38,237 bases of DNA, taken from NCBI GenBank assembly GCA_003266145.1, contig MVJJ01000090.1, positions 1 through 38,237 on the forward strand. The letters run 5' to 3'. The stretch's first letter is position 1, and each line of letters starts with the position of its first letter. Positions 9,020-17,625 of this stretch are shown here, piece after piece. Position numbers and translations under genes: made by a program. The DNA comes from Methanosphaera sp. SHI613 (lineage in GTDB: Archaea; Methanobacteriota; Methanobacteria; Methanobacteriales; Methanobacteriaceae). A model generated the notes under the pieces. It had not been told where the DNA came from. It was given only the letters and a program-made list of their open reading frames with translations, and searched no databases.

Positions 9020-9319
9020 TTAAATTATTAATATAATAAGTATCAATGCCAATATTACTCCTATGATAATATTGGTTATTAATCCCTCGTTTAAGTATAT
9101 TCCTTCACGATTATCGCATGAGATCCTTGAAGTTGTACGTGGATCGAGTGATGATTCCAAATCTTCTATAGCATTTTCCAACCTGTCAAGTTCATCGTTT
9201 ATCTTATCAAAGTCTATAGAAGAGGACTTGTTTATTTTTTTATCTGACTTTAAGCCAATGGTATATGTGTCCGTATCGAGTATATAATCATCATCTATTA
9301 TTATTACATTACTTGTCAT
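9020..9319 (-). CDS. mtrB: Tetrahydromethanopterin S-methyltransferase subunit MtrB
   Basis: A 99-residue protein with a mostly hydrophilic N-terminal part, a heptad-like stretch around residues 45-60 and one C-terminal membrane helix (about 78-98). Family and operon position (between C and A) identify MtrB. I choose the ATG at 9319, since AAGGTGGTT lies just upstream; an in-frame upstream start at 9355 would lie inside mtrC and has no such site. The start overlaps the end of mtrC by 11 nt. Confidence 0.88.
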   Translation of the reverse strand: MTSNVIIIDDDYILDTDTYTIGLKSDKKINKSSSIDFDKINDELDRLENAIEDLESSLDPRTTSRISCDNREGIYLNEGLITNIIIGVILALILIILII

Positions 9320-10103
9320 AATAACCACCTTCATCTCCTTTGGTCCAGAAACCATGATATTTTACTTCGGCTGCCTGTCTTAATGAGTATTCATAATATT
9401 TCCTAAAGGTTATAATCCATCCTATTATGCTTATTACAAGATATATTATGTATTCTGTTGTGCTTAAAACTCCAATTATGGAGAGTATTATGAGCATTAA
9501 AAATGTGTTTGATAATGCAAGGGTTAATGTTCTTATCTGATCCTCGTTAGAACCCATACAGGAGTTGTATGGATTTTGAATTGCCATCACACACATAAAT
9601 AGAATCAATAATATCAATCCATTGAATATTATGTCTGTAAAAATCATGCTTGGACTGTATGTTGATGTCATGAATGTGGATAATGCCATTATTGCCATGT
9701 TAGATGCCATGGATAATCCTATAAATGAACGCGTTAATATTTCAATTTCTATATTGAAGACGTATCTGCATATCAAGGATATAATCCATGCAATAATGAT
9801 GGAAAATATTATCGATAAAACAGGAAAGAGCAAATCGTTTCCAAGATAATTTGAAACGGACATTGCCGTAATCATCGCTACAAGTCCACATGTAGCCAAC
9901 AGATACACTATTGATGGTATTCCTGTTCCCAGGCTATAATTTCCAATGTATCTTAATGTATTTGTTCCCATGATGACTGCAAGAATGACTGCTATTATTG
10001 AAAATACGGCACAGGATGTGTAACCGGTAAGGTATATTGACAATAGTCCAACAACCAGTGAAACAAGCAGAATTATCTGCTGAGGTATTACATCATCAGC
10101 CAT
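9309..10103 (-). CDS. mtrC: Tetrahydromethanopterin S-methyltransferase subunit MtrC
   Basis: An integral membrane protein of 264 residues with about seven to eight hydrophobic helices, one of the three large membrane subunits (C, D, E) that carry out sodium translocation. It begins with ADDVIPQQIILLVSLVVGL, a typical MtrC N-terminus. The start overlaps mtrD by 8 nt. It ends with a hydrophilic tail rich in Gly and Tyr. Confidence 0.92.
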   Translation of the reverse strand: MADDVIPQQIILLVSLVVGLLSIYLTGYTSCAVFSIIAVILAVIMGTNTLRYIGNYSLGTGIPSIVYLLATCGLVAMITAMSVSNYLGNDLLFPVLSIIFSIIIAWIISLICRYVFNIEIEILTRSFIGLSMASNMAIMALSTFMTSTYSPSMIFTDIIFNGLILLILFMCVMAIQNPYNSCMGSNEDQIRTLTLALSNTFLMLIILSIIGVLSTTEYIIYLVISIIGWIITFRKYYEYSLRQAAEVKYHGFWTKGDEGGYYDK

Positions 10104-10797
10104 AAATTAAGCCCCCTAATATAATAATGTATATTACTGCAACAAGTATTGATGTTAAAAGTGATGCCATAAATCCTGATTTGATTTTTGACTTGAATTT
10201 TTTATCGAAAAATCCCTGTATTGTTCCACCAATATTGTATGAGGACATTACCGCCACTACAAAAAATACAAGCAACGTCAACAGTGCCGAGATGATTCCT
10301 GCCTGATTTATATAGCTGACAGTGGAGGTTAATACAGTGTATATTGTTACATACAGTAGGCTTCCTCCCAATCCACCAAGTAATGATCCGATTAATCCAC
10401 TGATAAATGATATTGTAGGAATACCATGACCGGTGGTTCCGGGACTTACGTATTCTTCCTGTTTGAATGAGGTCAGGGGATCTTTCTTGAATGCTGAAGA
10501 TGCTATTGTAACTCCAACACCATACACGTGAACGAGATTGGAAAAGAACATGGTTATTGCCATCATAAGCATTGAAGCGGACATTCCTGACAGAAGTACA
10601 ATCGGGATAGGATTGCCAATAACTGAGCTTGTAACCAGTATTCCCGTAATTCCCATACCTATTGTTATCATCGGCGCCCCTGTAGGAACTCCTGCAGTTG
10701 TAGATAATGCAGCCGGCGCACCACCTACCGGAATAAAATGAACTCCTACCCCAATTAATGTCTGGGCAATTATTAATAGAATTAATGTTGATAACAT
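10096..10797 (-). CDS. mtrD: Tetrahydromethanopterin S-methyltransferase subunit MtrD
   Basis: A 233-residue membrane protein with about six helices and the conserved segments HFIPVGGAPAA near the N-terminus and SPGTTGHGIPTISF in the middle, both typical of MtrD. It forms part of the Na+-translocating membrane core. The ATG at 10797 is chosen because GAGGAAAAAT precedes it; the TTG four codons upstream is less likely. It follows mtrE after 58 nt and overlaps mtrC. Confidence 0.92.
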   Translation of the reverse strand: MLSTLILLIIAQTLIGVGVHFIPVGGAPAALSTTAGVPTGAPMITIGMGITGILVTSSVIGNPIPIVLLSGMSASMLMMAITMFFSNLVHVYGVGVTIASSAFKKDPLTSFKQEEYVSPGTTGHGIPTISFISGLIGSLLGGLGGSLLYVTIYTVLTSTVSYINQAGIISALLTLLVFFVVAVMSSYNIGGTIQGFFDKKFKSKIKSGFMASLLTSILVAVIYIIILGGLIYG

Positions 10798-10855
10798 ATT
10801 TTTCCTCAATTATTTTCTTTGCTTACTTGATTGCTAATTCCCATAGAGATGAGAA

Positions 10856-11728
10856 TTAATCTTGATATTTTCCATATTTATTACGTGCTTTTCTTTCTAA
10901 TAGATAATTAAATACTGTTATGATTATTACTAATATGATACTTACAATAAACGCATAGTTAACCGTAAATACTGTGGTTGTCCAGAAGCTTAGGAATATG
11001 ACTACTCCAAATGCCAATCCAGTCAATGGTCCGGCAAATTTTGAACAAAAATGCAATACGTCTATTGAGTTATTTGAACCCATACTTGACATTCTTGTAA
11101 TGTTACCACTAGTTGATACTGGAAGTCCTGAACCGAATTCCTGATTCTGGTATAATTTTTCGGCTCCGTAATGAATATCACCAACAGCAGATCCTATGGA
11201 ACCTAGAGTAATTCCCATGAATGCTGTCACTATCGGCAAGGACAGGTTAACTGATGGAACCAATAAATATACCATGACGTATGATAACATCAATATTGAA
11301 AACAAGGTGACAAATGCAAAAGCCATCATTGTAGGTACATGCTTATATAACATATCCATAAACAATGGTTGATTGTATAATGATTGACTTGTGATTCTGC
11401 CCATGTATGATGTTATGGACAATATTGTCTGTACAATAGTCGCCAGAATGCTTGAAATGAAGATTGCAAGCAGAACGTTTACGTTACTTGATAAAAAAGC
11501 ATAACATAAACTGCCCGCAATTACGGACATGCACCCTACAAGTAACGGTTCACCAGATATTGCACGGTTAAACAGCTTATGAAGCTTACCTACCTGGGGA
11601 GCCAGCTGTACTTGACTGTTAGGATTGCTGGTTGATGCCACATCACTTTCCAGGTCCTCGAATATACCGGCAATTACAGCAATTAAGCCCATGAATGTAA
11701 CTAACAGAAGATTTGATAGTATGTCCAT
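10856..11728 (-). CDS. mtrE: Tetrahydromethanopterin S-methyltransferase subunit MtrE
   Basis: A 290-residue membrane protein with about six helices. Conserved MtrE segments are visible: NPNSQVQLAPQVGKLHKLFN after the first helix, SAVGDIHYGAEKLYQNQEFG in the middle, and FAGPLTGLAFGVVIF near the C-terminus. MtrE is the first Mtr subunit gene, 19 nt after mcrC, and acts with C and D in sodium transport driven by methyl transfer to coenzyme M. Confidence 0.95.
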   Translation of the reverse strand: MDILSNLLLVTFMGLIAVIAGIFEDLESDVASTSNPNSQVQLAPQVGKLHKLFNRAISGEPLLVGCMSVIAGSLCYAFLSSNVNVLLAIFISSILATIVQTILSITSYMGRITSQSLYNQPLFMDMLYKHVPTMMAFAFVTLFSILMLSYVMVYLLVPSVNLSLPIVTAFMGITLGSIGSAVGDIHYGAEKLYQNQEFGSGLPVSTSGNITRMSSMGSNNSIDVLHFCSKFAGPLTGLAFGVVIFLSFWTTTVFTVNYAFIVSIILVIIITVFNYLLERKARNKYGKYQD

Positions 11729-11747
11729 ATAGTTACCCCATCGTCAG

Positions 11748-12350
11748 TTATTTTGCATATTTCTCGATAGCATTTTCTACTTTGTTGATTATTTCATCCA
11801 GTTTTTCCTGAGTACATGTTTCCCCACGGATAACATCCGTGATTAAATCCACGATGATTCCTTTAGTTTCAGGGTGTTCAGGCATTACTTCCGTTGTTTT
11901 GACGCCTATTCTTGCAAAGTCTTCGAAGTCAACAGGATATTGAGCTATGATGATTACTGGTTTATTGATATTTCTTAAGACATGACGTGCTTTATATATA
12001 ATATGATTTTTTACTCCCCCGAAGTGAATCAGTACTATATCATGTCTGTTCATTTGAGAAATTTCCTTTGGAGTTACACCAAATAATCCTTGACCTCCAC
12101 CTGATGGAGTGTCTTTAGGTACACCACTACCTGCATCCAGTACAAGAGTACTTGTCTGAATATTGGCTTCACGTAATGCAAATGTAATTTCACATACCGG
12201 TTTTGTAATATGCCTACGTCCAGGACTCATAGCTACGGCCAGTAAGTCATCACCACATTGAGCATAAGTTCCACGTTGAGCTATACCTCCACCTTCACCG
12301 ATACCCCTTGTTTCACGGCAATCCACTATATGTGTACTTTTTCCTATCAT
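11748..12350 (-). CDS. mcrC: Methyl-coenzyme M reductase operon protein C
   Basis: This 200-residue protein matches McrC closely: THIVDCRETRGIGEGGG at the N-terminus, SPGRRHITKPVCEITFALRE at about 42-62, HFGGVKNHIIYKARHVLRN and QYPVDFEDFARIGVKT. McrC is not a subunit of mature MCR; it is reported as part of the complex that activates MCR by reducing its nickel cofactor F430. Here it heads the mtr operon, with no mcrA, B, D or G in the window. In Methanothermobacter the mcrBDCGA operon lies directly before mtr, so this gene may be the remnant of such an arrangement. AAGGTG lies before the ATG, and a TATA-like stretch lies at 12382-12399. Confidence 0.92.
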   Translation of the reverse strand: MIGKSTHIVDCRETRGIGEGGGIAQRGTYAQCGDDLLAVAMSPGRRHITKPVCEITFALREANIQTSTLVLDAGSGVPKDTPSGGGQGLFGVTPKEISQMNRHDIVLIHFGGVKNHIIYKARHVLRNINKPVIIIAQYPVDFEDFARIGVKTTEVMPEHPETKGIIVDLITDVIRGETCTQEKLDEIINKVENAIEKYAK

Positions 12351-12381
12351 AATAAGACACCTTTATTTATTGAATTTTTTA

Positions 12382-12399
12382 TTATATTTAAATATATGA
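12382..12399 (-). promoter_or_regulatory. Probable TATA region of the mcrC-mtr operon
   Basis: The minus strand reads ATCATATATTTAAATATA here, 32-49 nt before the mcrC ATG. A start site near 12363 would give a leader just long enough for the AAGGTG site. No other good TATA box is seen between this point and the palindromes farther upstream. Confidence 0.45.
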
Positions 12400-12440
12400 T
12401 TTTTATCAGTATTATTATTTTTTCTTTTAAAAAAGGATTT

Positions 12441-12466
12441 TTTGATTAAAGTATTATTTAATCAAA
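12441..12466. repeat. Perfect 10-bp inverted repeat in the mcrC/mmp10 divergent region
   Basis: TTTGATTAAA (12441-12450) and TTTAATCAAA (12457-12466) form a perfect inverted repeat with a 6-nt spacer. A third copy of TTTAATCAAA lies at 12541-12550. The element is about 45 nt upstream of the mcrC TATA region, the right place for a regulator binding site. Confidence 0.5.
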
Positions 12467-12581
12467 TCAATATATCATTTATTTTTTAAGTAGTTAAGCA
12501 TTAAATATATTTTTTAATAGAATTAAGGAAAAATATACACTTTAATCAAATTCAAATAATTCCCTAATTATAATATGATTT

Positions 12582-12650
12582 AATCGATACATCATACATC
12601 TTCATCAGATTACCTGTTTGAATAAAAAGTTGAAGTCCATCAATCGATAC
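12582..12650. repeat. Paired AATCGATAC direct repeats upstream of mmp10
   Basis: AATCGATAC occurs at 12582-12590 and again at 12642-12650, exactly 60 bp apart, each with a palindromic ATCGAT core. The second copy is about 33 nt before the mmp10 ATG. The rest of the 12351-12682 gap is AT-rich and holds no gene. Confidence 0.4.
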
Positions 12651-12682
12651 TATTAAAACTTATTATTTAGATATAATTATCT

Positions 12683-13924
12683 ATGCAAATTATGGCTGAT
12701 GTTGGAGGTATACCCGGTAAAAATTGCAGGGGTTTTTGTAAATACTGCTACTTTAAAACAGTTACAGAAACGAAAGTACTGGGTTGTAAACATTGCCCTC
12801 CAGGACAAATTGGATGTAGTCACTGTACTACGGAAACGAACATGACAAGGGATTATTTTCCTGCATATCAGGTATTGTCATCACTGCAGACAAACATATT
12901 CCAAACACAACTGCCAAAGGATACTATGGTAAATATTACTGGTGATGGAGATGTTAGCTGTTACCCTGAATTGTTGGAACTTACCCGTGGAATATATGAC
13001 ATGGGTCTATCAACACATCTTGGTTATACAAGTGGTAAGGGAATAGATGATGCATCCATCGTTGATAAGCTAATAAACAACAATGTTGTTGAAACAACAT
13101 TCACCACTTTTTCAACGAATCCGGAATTAAGAAGAGAATGGATGTATGATCCTACACCTGAAGCATCAGTTGAAGCACTACAAAGATTCTGTGAATCATG
13201 TGATGTGCATGCGGCATCGATAATCATACCAGGCGTGAACGATGGTGAAGAATTGGCACGTACCTGTGAAAACCTTGAAAGCTGGGGTGCAAAAGCGTTG
13301 ATACTCATGAGATTTGCAAATAGCCGTAACCAGGGATTGATATTGAGCGATAAACCTATAGTTCCGGGAATAGTCGAACAGGACATCCACGAATTCGAAC
13401 AACTAGTTAAGGATACTGCAAAGGAGTACAATCTGAAGGTAACGGGAACTCCCCTGTGCGACCCTGATAACGACAGTCCATATGCTATAGCAAAAAGCAA
13501 GAATAGAGAATACCTCGATATACTCACACCAATAAAGGCGGAAGCTACCATTATTACCAGTAAAATATCAGCCCCATATATAGAAAAGGTATTTGATGAA
13601 CTTGGAGCATCAGAACACGTCAACGTCATCGCAACCCAACAGGAGATAGCATGTCTGATAACGGCAGAGGATCTGGAGGAAATTGATTTGAATGAGGTTA
13701 AAGATACTGTGATTATACCAGGTAGATGCTTCGTTCATGACATGGTTGCAGAGGAAATATTCAGAAAGGATGGTAAGTTCAGATTGATACACCGCGGTCC
13801 GGATATGTTGACCTATGATGGGGAGATGAGTGGAACACTATCCAAAAATGACGTTCTGAAACATGAACTAATATCATTCGAGGATTTGATAGAGCTTATC
13901 AATTATATGGGTGTAAGAATATAA
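12683..13924 (+). CDS. mmp10: B12-dependent radical SAM arginine methylase of McrA (Mmp10)
   Basis: The 413-residue protein has the radical SAM motif CRGFCKYC (Cys15, Cys19, Cys22) followed by Tyr23, then a loop with four further cysteines (Cys35, Cys38, Cys45, Cys48). This pattern matches Mmp10, the enzyme known to C-methylate an arginine of the McrA subunit of methyl-coenzyme M reductase using cobalamin and SAM. The C-terminal region (about 290-413) should hold the cobalamin-binding part. Length is normal. No ribosome binding site is visible before the first ATG, nor before the second at codon 4, so the mRNA may be leaderless. The gene is divergent from the mcrC-mtr operon, which fits a shared role in methanogenesis, and taw2 follows 44 nt downstream. 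Confidence 0.9.
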   Translation: MQIMADVGGIPGKNCRGFCKYCYFKTVTETKVLGCKHCPPGQIGCSHCTTETNMTRDYFPAYQVLSSLQTNIFQTQLPKDTMVNITGDGDVSCYPELLELTRGIYDMGLSTHLGYTSGKGIDDASIVDKLINNNVVETTFTTFSTNPELRREWMYDPTPEASVEALQRFCESCDVHAASIIIPGVNDGEELARTCENLESWGAKALILMRFANSRNQGLILSDKPIVPGIVEQDIHEFEQLVKDTAKEYNLKVTGTPLCDPDNDSPYAIAKSKNREYLDILTPIKAEATIITSKISAPYIEKVFDELGASEHVNVIATQQEIACLITAEDLEEIDLNEVKDTVIIPGRCFVHDMVAEEIFRKDGKFRLIHRGPDMLTYDGEMSGTLSKNDVLKHELISFEDLIELINYMGVRI

Positions 13925-13968
13925 ATGATATGTCAAGAATAATTAAAAAGGTAGAAGGAAGCGTGTAG

Positions 13969-14700
13969 ATGAAAGGTAAACTAATTGGGGACATAATGGT
14001 AGTTAAAAAAGTACCGGATGATATGGATGAATTAATAAATAGGCCCTATGTTAATAAAATAGTTAAATTAGGTAAGATTCATGGTCAGAAACGTGAACCG
14101 GAAGTTGAACTGCTTTATGGTGACAGTACAGAAACAATTCATAAGGAAAATTACTGTAAGTTCAAGTTAGACGTAGCCAAGGTTATGTGGTCCAAGGGAA
14201 ACACCAATGAAAGAAAACGTATGAGTACCCTTCCGGAGGATGATGAAGTAATAATCGACATGTTTGCGGGTATAGGATACTTCACAGTGCCTATGGCCGT
14301 ACATTCCAATCCGAAAAAAATCTATGCGATAGAGATTAACCCCAATTCATATCACTTCTTATGTGAAAACGTTAAATTGAACAAGATAGATGATATTGTA
14401 GAGCCGATACTCGGTGACTGTTCAAAGCAGGAATTTGATCACATCGCCGATAGAATCATGATGGGTTATATCGGAGGTACACACCACTACCTTGATAGCG
14501 CCATGAAATATCTGAAGCCCGGGGGAATAATTCATTATCATGAATCAACTCCAGAACCAATACTATTTGAAAGACCTGTCGAAAGAGTCAAATGTGCTGC
14601 CGAAAAGGTAGGAAGACAAATAGAAGTACTTAATAAAAGAAGCATCAAGAAGTATTCTCCAGGTGTTTACCATACCGTTGTGGATATAAAGGTATTCTGA
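13969..14700 (+). CDS. taw2: tRNA-Phe wybutosine enzyme Taw2 (TYW2-like)
   Basis: A class I SAM-dependent enzyme of the Trm5/TYW2 group, 243 residues. The SAM-binding motif is DMFAGIGYFTVPMA near residues 92-105. The later motif DRIMMGYIGGTHHYL follows the TYW2 pattern rather than the NxP motif of Trm5 methyltransferases, so the likely reaction is transfer of the aminocarboxypropyl group of SAM to 4-demethylwyosine at position 37 of tRNA-Phe. It is probably co-transcribed with mmp10. A second ATG ten codons in is possible, but AAGGAAG before the first start supports the longer form. Confidence 0.83.
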   Translation: MKGKLIGDIMVVKKVPDDMDELINRPYVNKIVKLGKIHGQKREPEVELLYGDSTETIHKENYCKFKLDVAKVMWSKGNTNERKRMSTLPEDDEVIIDMFAGIGYFTVPMAVHSNPKKIYAIEINPNSYHFLCENVKLNKIDDIVEPILGDCSKQEFDHIADRIMMGYIGGTHHYLDSAMKYLKPGGIIHYHESTPEPILFERPVERVKCAAEKVGRQIEVLNKRSIKKYSPGVYHTVVDIKVF

Positions 14701-14755
14701 TTAAAAGTATTCCTTTCGGTAATATAAAGACAATACTTCCAAATACTGGAAATAG

Positions 14756-14795
14756 GAACATGTTCTTATATTTCATACAATCCATGAGCTCATGG
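14756..14795. repeat. Two palindromes between taw2 and the histone gene
   Basis: GAACATGTTC (14756-14765) and CCATGAGCTCATGG (14782-14795) are perfect palindromes 16 nt apart. A minus-strand GGTGAGGAGG at about 14813-14823 looks like a strong ribosome binding site but leads to no open frame longer than a few codons. Confidence 0.4.
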
Positions 14796-14958
14796 CATAA
14801 AACAAATGACTAACCTCCTCACCCCAATTATTTTTCTTTTAGAGAATTTATTAAAAATTATGAGGATATTTAAAATAATAGCCCGGATAATATCAACATT
14901 TAAATAATGATTCATACAATAGTTATTATTATAGAATATATAGGAGACAATGATAATT

Positions 14959-15159
14959 ATGTCAGAATTACCAATGGCACCTGTTAAAAGAATTATCCAA
15001 CAAGCAGGTGGAAAAAGAGTCAGTGATGAAGCAGTAGTTGAATTAATAAAAGTGCTTGAAGAGTACGGAGTTGAAATCGGCGCAATTGCAACTAAGCTAG
15101 CAAACCATGCCGGACGTAAAACAGTTACTGCTGAAGATATTAAATTAGCAATACAATAA
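14959..15159 (+). CDS. Archaeal histone
   Basis: A 66-residue protein of the HMf family: SELPMAPVKRI at the N-terminus, the central helix with VELIKVLEEYG, and the C-terminal NHAGRKTVTAEDIKLA motif. These histones dimerise and wrap DNA. The ATG at 14959 is chosen because archaeal histones start at this point; an ATG three codons earlier is only 3 nt from the GGAG site. Codon use and length are normal. Transcribed alone. Confidence 0.95.
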   Translation: MSELPMAPVKRIIQQAGGKRVSDEAVVELIKVLEEYGVEIGAIATKLANHAGRKTVTAEDIKLAIQ

Positions 15160-15269
15160 GTAAAAATGAAGTATATGTTATTCGTAACATATACTTATTC
15201 CTTTTAAAGAATCTCCTTTTTTCATTGAATTTGAACATTATCCATATTCTATTTTTAATGGACATTTAA

Positions 15270-16169
15270 TCAGAATATCCAAAAATCATCAGCCACATCC
15301 ATAGCCGGCAATCTTTTTTCATAACATTCCCTTATAAAATCCATTGACTTGTTTACCACTTCTCTAGCACTTTTTTCATCATAATATGAAAAAGATGATA
15401 CCATGGATATGACCACGTCCTCAGCATATTCGTCGATACTTTCATAATCCTTAAATTCATAACAGCTATCTGCCCTGTCAGATATATCCTTTTCATGACA
15501 TATTCGAGTATAAATATCTTTTAAATCCTCTTTTGAAGGATATTGTTCCTCCAGATTTTCAGACTCATAGATATCTTCGTGTTTTTTAATTATTTCCCAT
15601 ATTGTTATGAATTCATTTATTTCCAAAGCGTTCTGGTAGTTGTCATGGACATAATTTAAAATCTTATTTGATGAGGAATTAGAAAGATAGGTCCTGTTTT
15701 TGACATTTATCAATAGCCATTCTGATATTTCATCATCATTTAATGAATCAAATTCTTCTTTTTTTAGATACTTCCAGAATTCATGGCCTTCATTTTTTAA
15801 TCCATCATCCTTAACCAAAAAACAGGATGAACCTGCAGACAAGTATTTTAAGTCATTATTTTCTGCTTTTGTTTTATTAATTCTGTATTTTTTTAGGATA
15901 TCCCATATGTTTTTAAATTCCTTTACTCTAAATTGATTTTTAACACCTTCATCAATGATTGTAAAAGCCGTTCTAACACCATGTACTGCATGGCCATAAC
16001 ACATGCTTTCAACGTTTATATAAACGCTATCGATATGTGGAAGATCAATCCATTTTGTACTTCGAAATCCCTCCTCTTCAAGATAATTTATAATGCTTTC
16101 ACCTGATTGTTCATCATACTTCTCAACCAGAAAACATTGGGTTCCATTAAATACATCTTCATGATTCAT
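15270..16169 (-). CDS. Unknown protein with two related domains
   Basis: A 299-residue soluble, acidic protein. Two similar blocks are visible: residues 8-96 and about 109-198. Both start with a CFLV motif after a short Gly/Ser turn (TQCFLVEKYD and SSCFLVKDDG), and both end with a similar helix (FKNIWDILKKY and FITIWEIIKKH). The last third (200-299) is different and highly charged, ending in DDFWIF. Cys, Trp and Tyr are frequent. GGTGGTGAT before the ATG is an excellent ribosome binding site, and a TATA-like stretch lies near 16255-16268. I do not recognise the family and give no function. Confidence 0.7.
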   Translation of the reverse strand: MNHEDVFNGTQCFLVEKYDEQSGESIINYLEEEGFRSTKWIDLPHIDSVYINVESMCYGHAVHGVRTAFTIIDEGVKNQFRVKEFKNIWDILKKYRINKTKAENNDLKYLSAGSSCFLVKDDGLKNEGHEFWKYLKKEEFDSLNDDEISEWLLINVKNRTYLSNSSSNKILNYVHDNYQNALEINEFITIWEIIKKHEDIYESENLEEQYPSKEDLKDIYTRICHEKDISDRADSCYEFKDYESIDEYAEDVVISMVSSFSYYDEKSAREVVNKSMDFIRECYEKRLPAMDVADDFWIF

Positions 16170-16489
16170 TTTATCACCACCTATTGAATAGTTAAAATAA
16201 TCATAAAAACTTAAAAAAATGTTTTTTTATGTAAGAACTTATTTGACATATTTACTATTTATATTTTTCGTATAAAAATTCCAAGTATTTAAAGTATATG
16301 ACTAAAATATAACCCATTTTTGTAAGATGAAAGAAACTCAAAAAAATTAACATATTGAATGAAGTTATTTGATAAAATACTATCATATATAGTTAAATAA
16401 ATATTTGAAGTATATTCTTGATAAATAATCCAAGAATATGAAAAGAAAATAACAGTTAAAAAAACAATAGAAAATTAAAAAAAAGAGCA
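16170..16489. other. AT-rich intergenic stretch
   Basis: This 320-base gap holds the promoter of the unknown 15270-16169 gene (TATA-like AAAAATATAAATAG on the minus strand near 16255-16268). I see no further gene, RNA or repeat in it. Confidence 0.5.
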
Positions 16490-17587
16490 TTAATGGATGT
16501 TGTTTCTTTTTTTGATTCTTAAAGCTACATCCAATACATCCTTTGACAGATATTCTTCAGATAAATATTTACTATAAACAGGCAGACGTTCTTTTAGGGT
16601 GTAATCCACCGTAGCCAATTGCCTTTCAAGGTTACTTACTGTGGGCCATGGCAGTTCAGGATTTATATAATCATCTGTAAGTGGAGATATTCCTCCAAAG
16701 TCATCAGCCCCTAAAAGTGCGAATAAGCTTACCAGGTTATTGTTCAGATTTGGAGGTATCTGTATGCTGACATCATCAAACATTAGCGATGCAAGTATGG
16801 TCAACTTCAACAGGTCAGTTACCTGGACTTCTGGATAATCAGCCATTGGAGTATTTTCCTTTGGTTTGAAGTTCTGGATGATGATTTCCTGAATATGGCC
16901 GTACTTATCGTTTAGCTTTTTAATCGTAAATAATGTATCTACCCAATCATCACTACTTTCACCTATTCCAACAAGCATTCCAGTCGTGAAGGGTATTTTT
17001 TCCTTACCGGCATCTTCGATAAACTTTATTCTCTTAACGGGATCCTTTGTAGGACTGTCCTTATGCACAACCGTTTTCAATAGATGCTTGTTTGTTGTCT
17101 CGAGCATCAGGCCCATCGATGAATTTACCTGCGATAAGTATTGAAGGTCTTTTCTTGAGATTATGCCCATATTGGTATGGGGCAATATTTCATATTCCTC
17201 CAAGGATATTCCAGACAGATGATGAACATATTCCACCATGGATGAAAATGAGTATTCATCAAGTTTAGCTTTAACCTCTTCAACTTCATCTGCCGATTCT
17301 CCAAATGTAAATAGTGCTTCTGTGCAATTATATTCATTGGCCTTATTTAGCAGATTCCTTACCTGATTTTCATCCATCAGAAGATTCAAAGTATTTTCCG
17401 GTGATTGCTTGAAGTTACAGTATCCGCAACTGTTTCGGCAGATATGAGTCAATGGAAGAAATACGTTTTTTGAGTATGTCACTTCCTTGATTCTGTCCTG
17501 ATTTATCTTTTTGATACAATCCATGAACTCGACAATATCGGCGTTTAACAATTCATTTGCATCGTTCTTTGTGATTATATTCTCCAT
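16490..17587 (-). CDS. cofG: FO synthase subunit CofG (coenzyme F420)
   Basis: A radical SAM enzyme of 365 residues with CRNSCGYC (Cys50, Cys54, Cys57). CofG together with CofH makes the deazaflavin FO, the chromophore of F420, from tyrosine and a flavin precursor. Conserved segments include MGLMLETTN, TGMLVGIGE and IIQNFKPKENTPM, the last typical of CofG. No cofH is visible nearby. The start is supported by GGTGATT before the ATG. It is the third minus-strand gene after mptA and the conserved protein at 17626-18078, with a gap of only 38 nt. Confidence 0.92.
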   Translation of the reverse strand: MENIITKNDANELLNADIVEFMDCIKKINQDRIKEVTYSKNVFLPLTHICRNSCGYCNFKQSPENTLNLLMDENQVRNLLNKANEYNCTEALFTFGESADEVEEVKAKLDEYSFSSMVEYVHHLSGISLEEYEILPHTNMGIISRKDLQYLSQVNSSMGLMLETTNKHLLKTVVHKDSPTKDPVKRIKFIEDAGKEKIPFTTGMLVGIGESSDDWVDTLFTIKKLNDKYGHIQEIIIQNFKPKENTPMADYPEVQVTDLLKLTILASLMFDDVSIQIPPNLNNNLVSLFALLGADDFGGISPLTDDYINPELPWPTVSNLERQLATVDYTLKERLPVYSKYLSEEYLSKDVLDVALRIKKRNNIH

Positions 17588-17625
17588 CCAATCACCATTT
17601 GATATATAGTTTACTCTGAACTTGT

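Noticed and set aside
13024..13629. A 201-codon open frame on the minus strand across mmp10
   Set aside because: It lies wholly opposite the radical SAM gene, shows no recognisable family and is explained by codon use of the sense strand.
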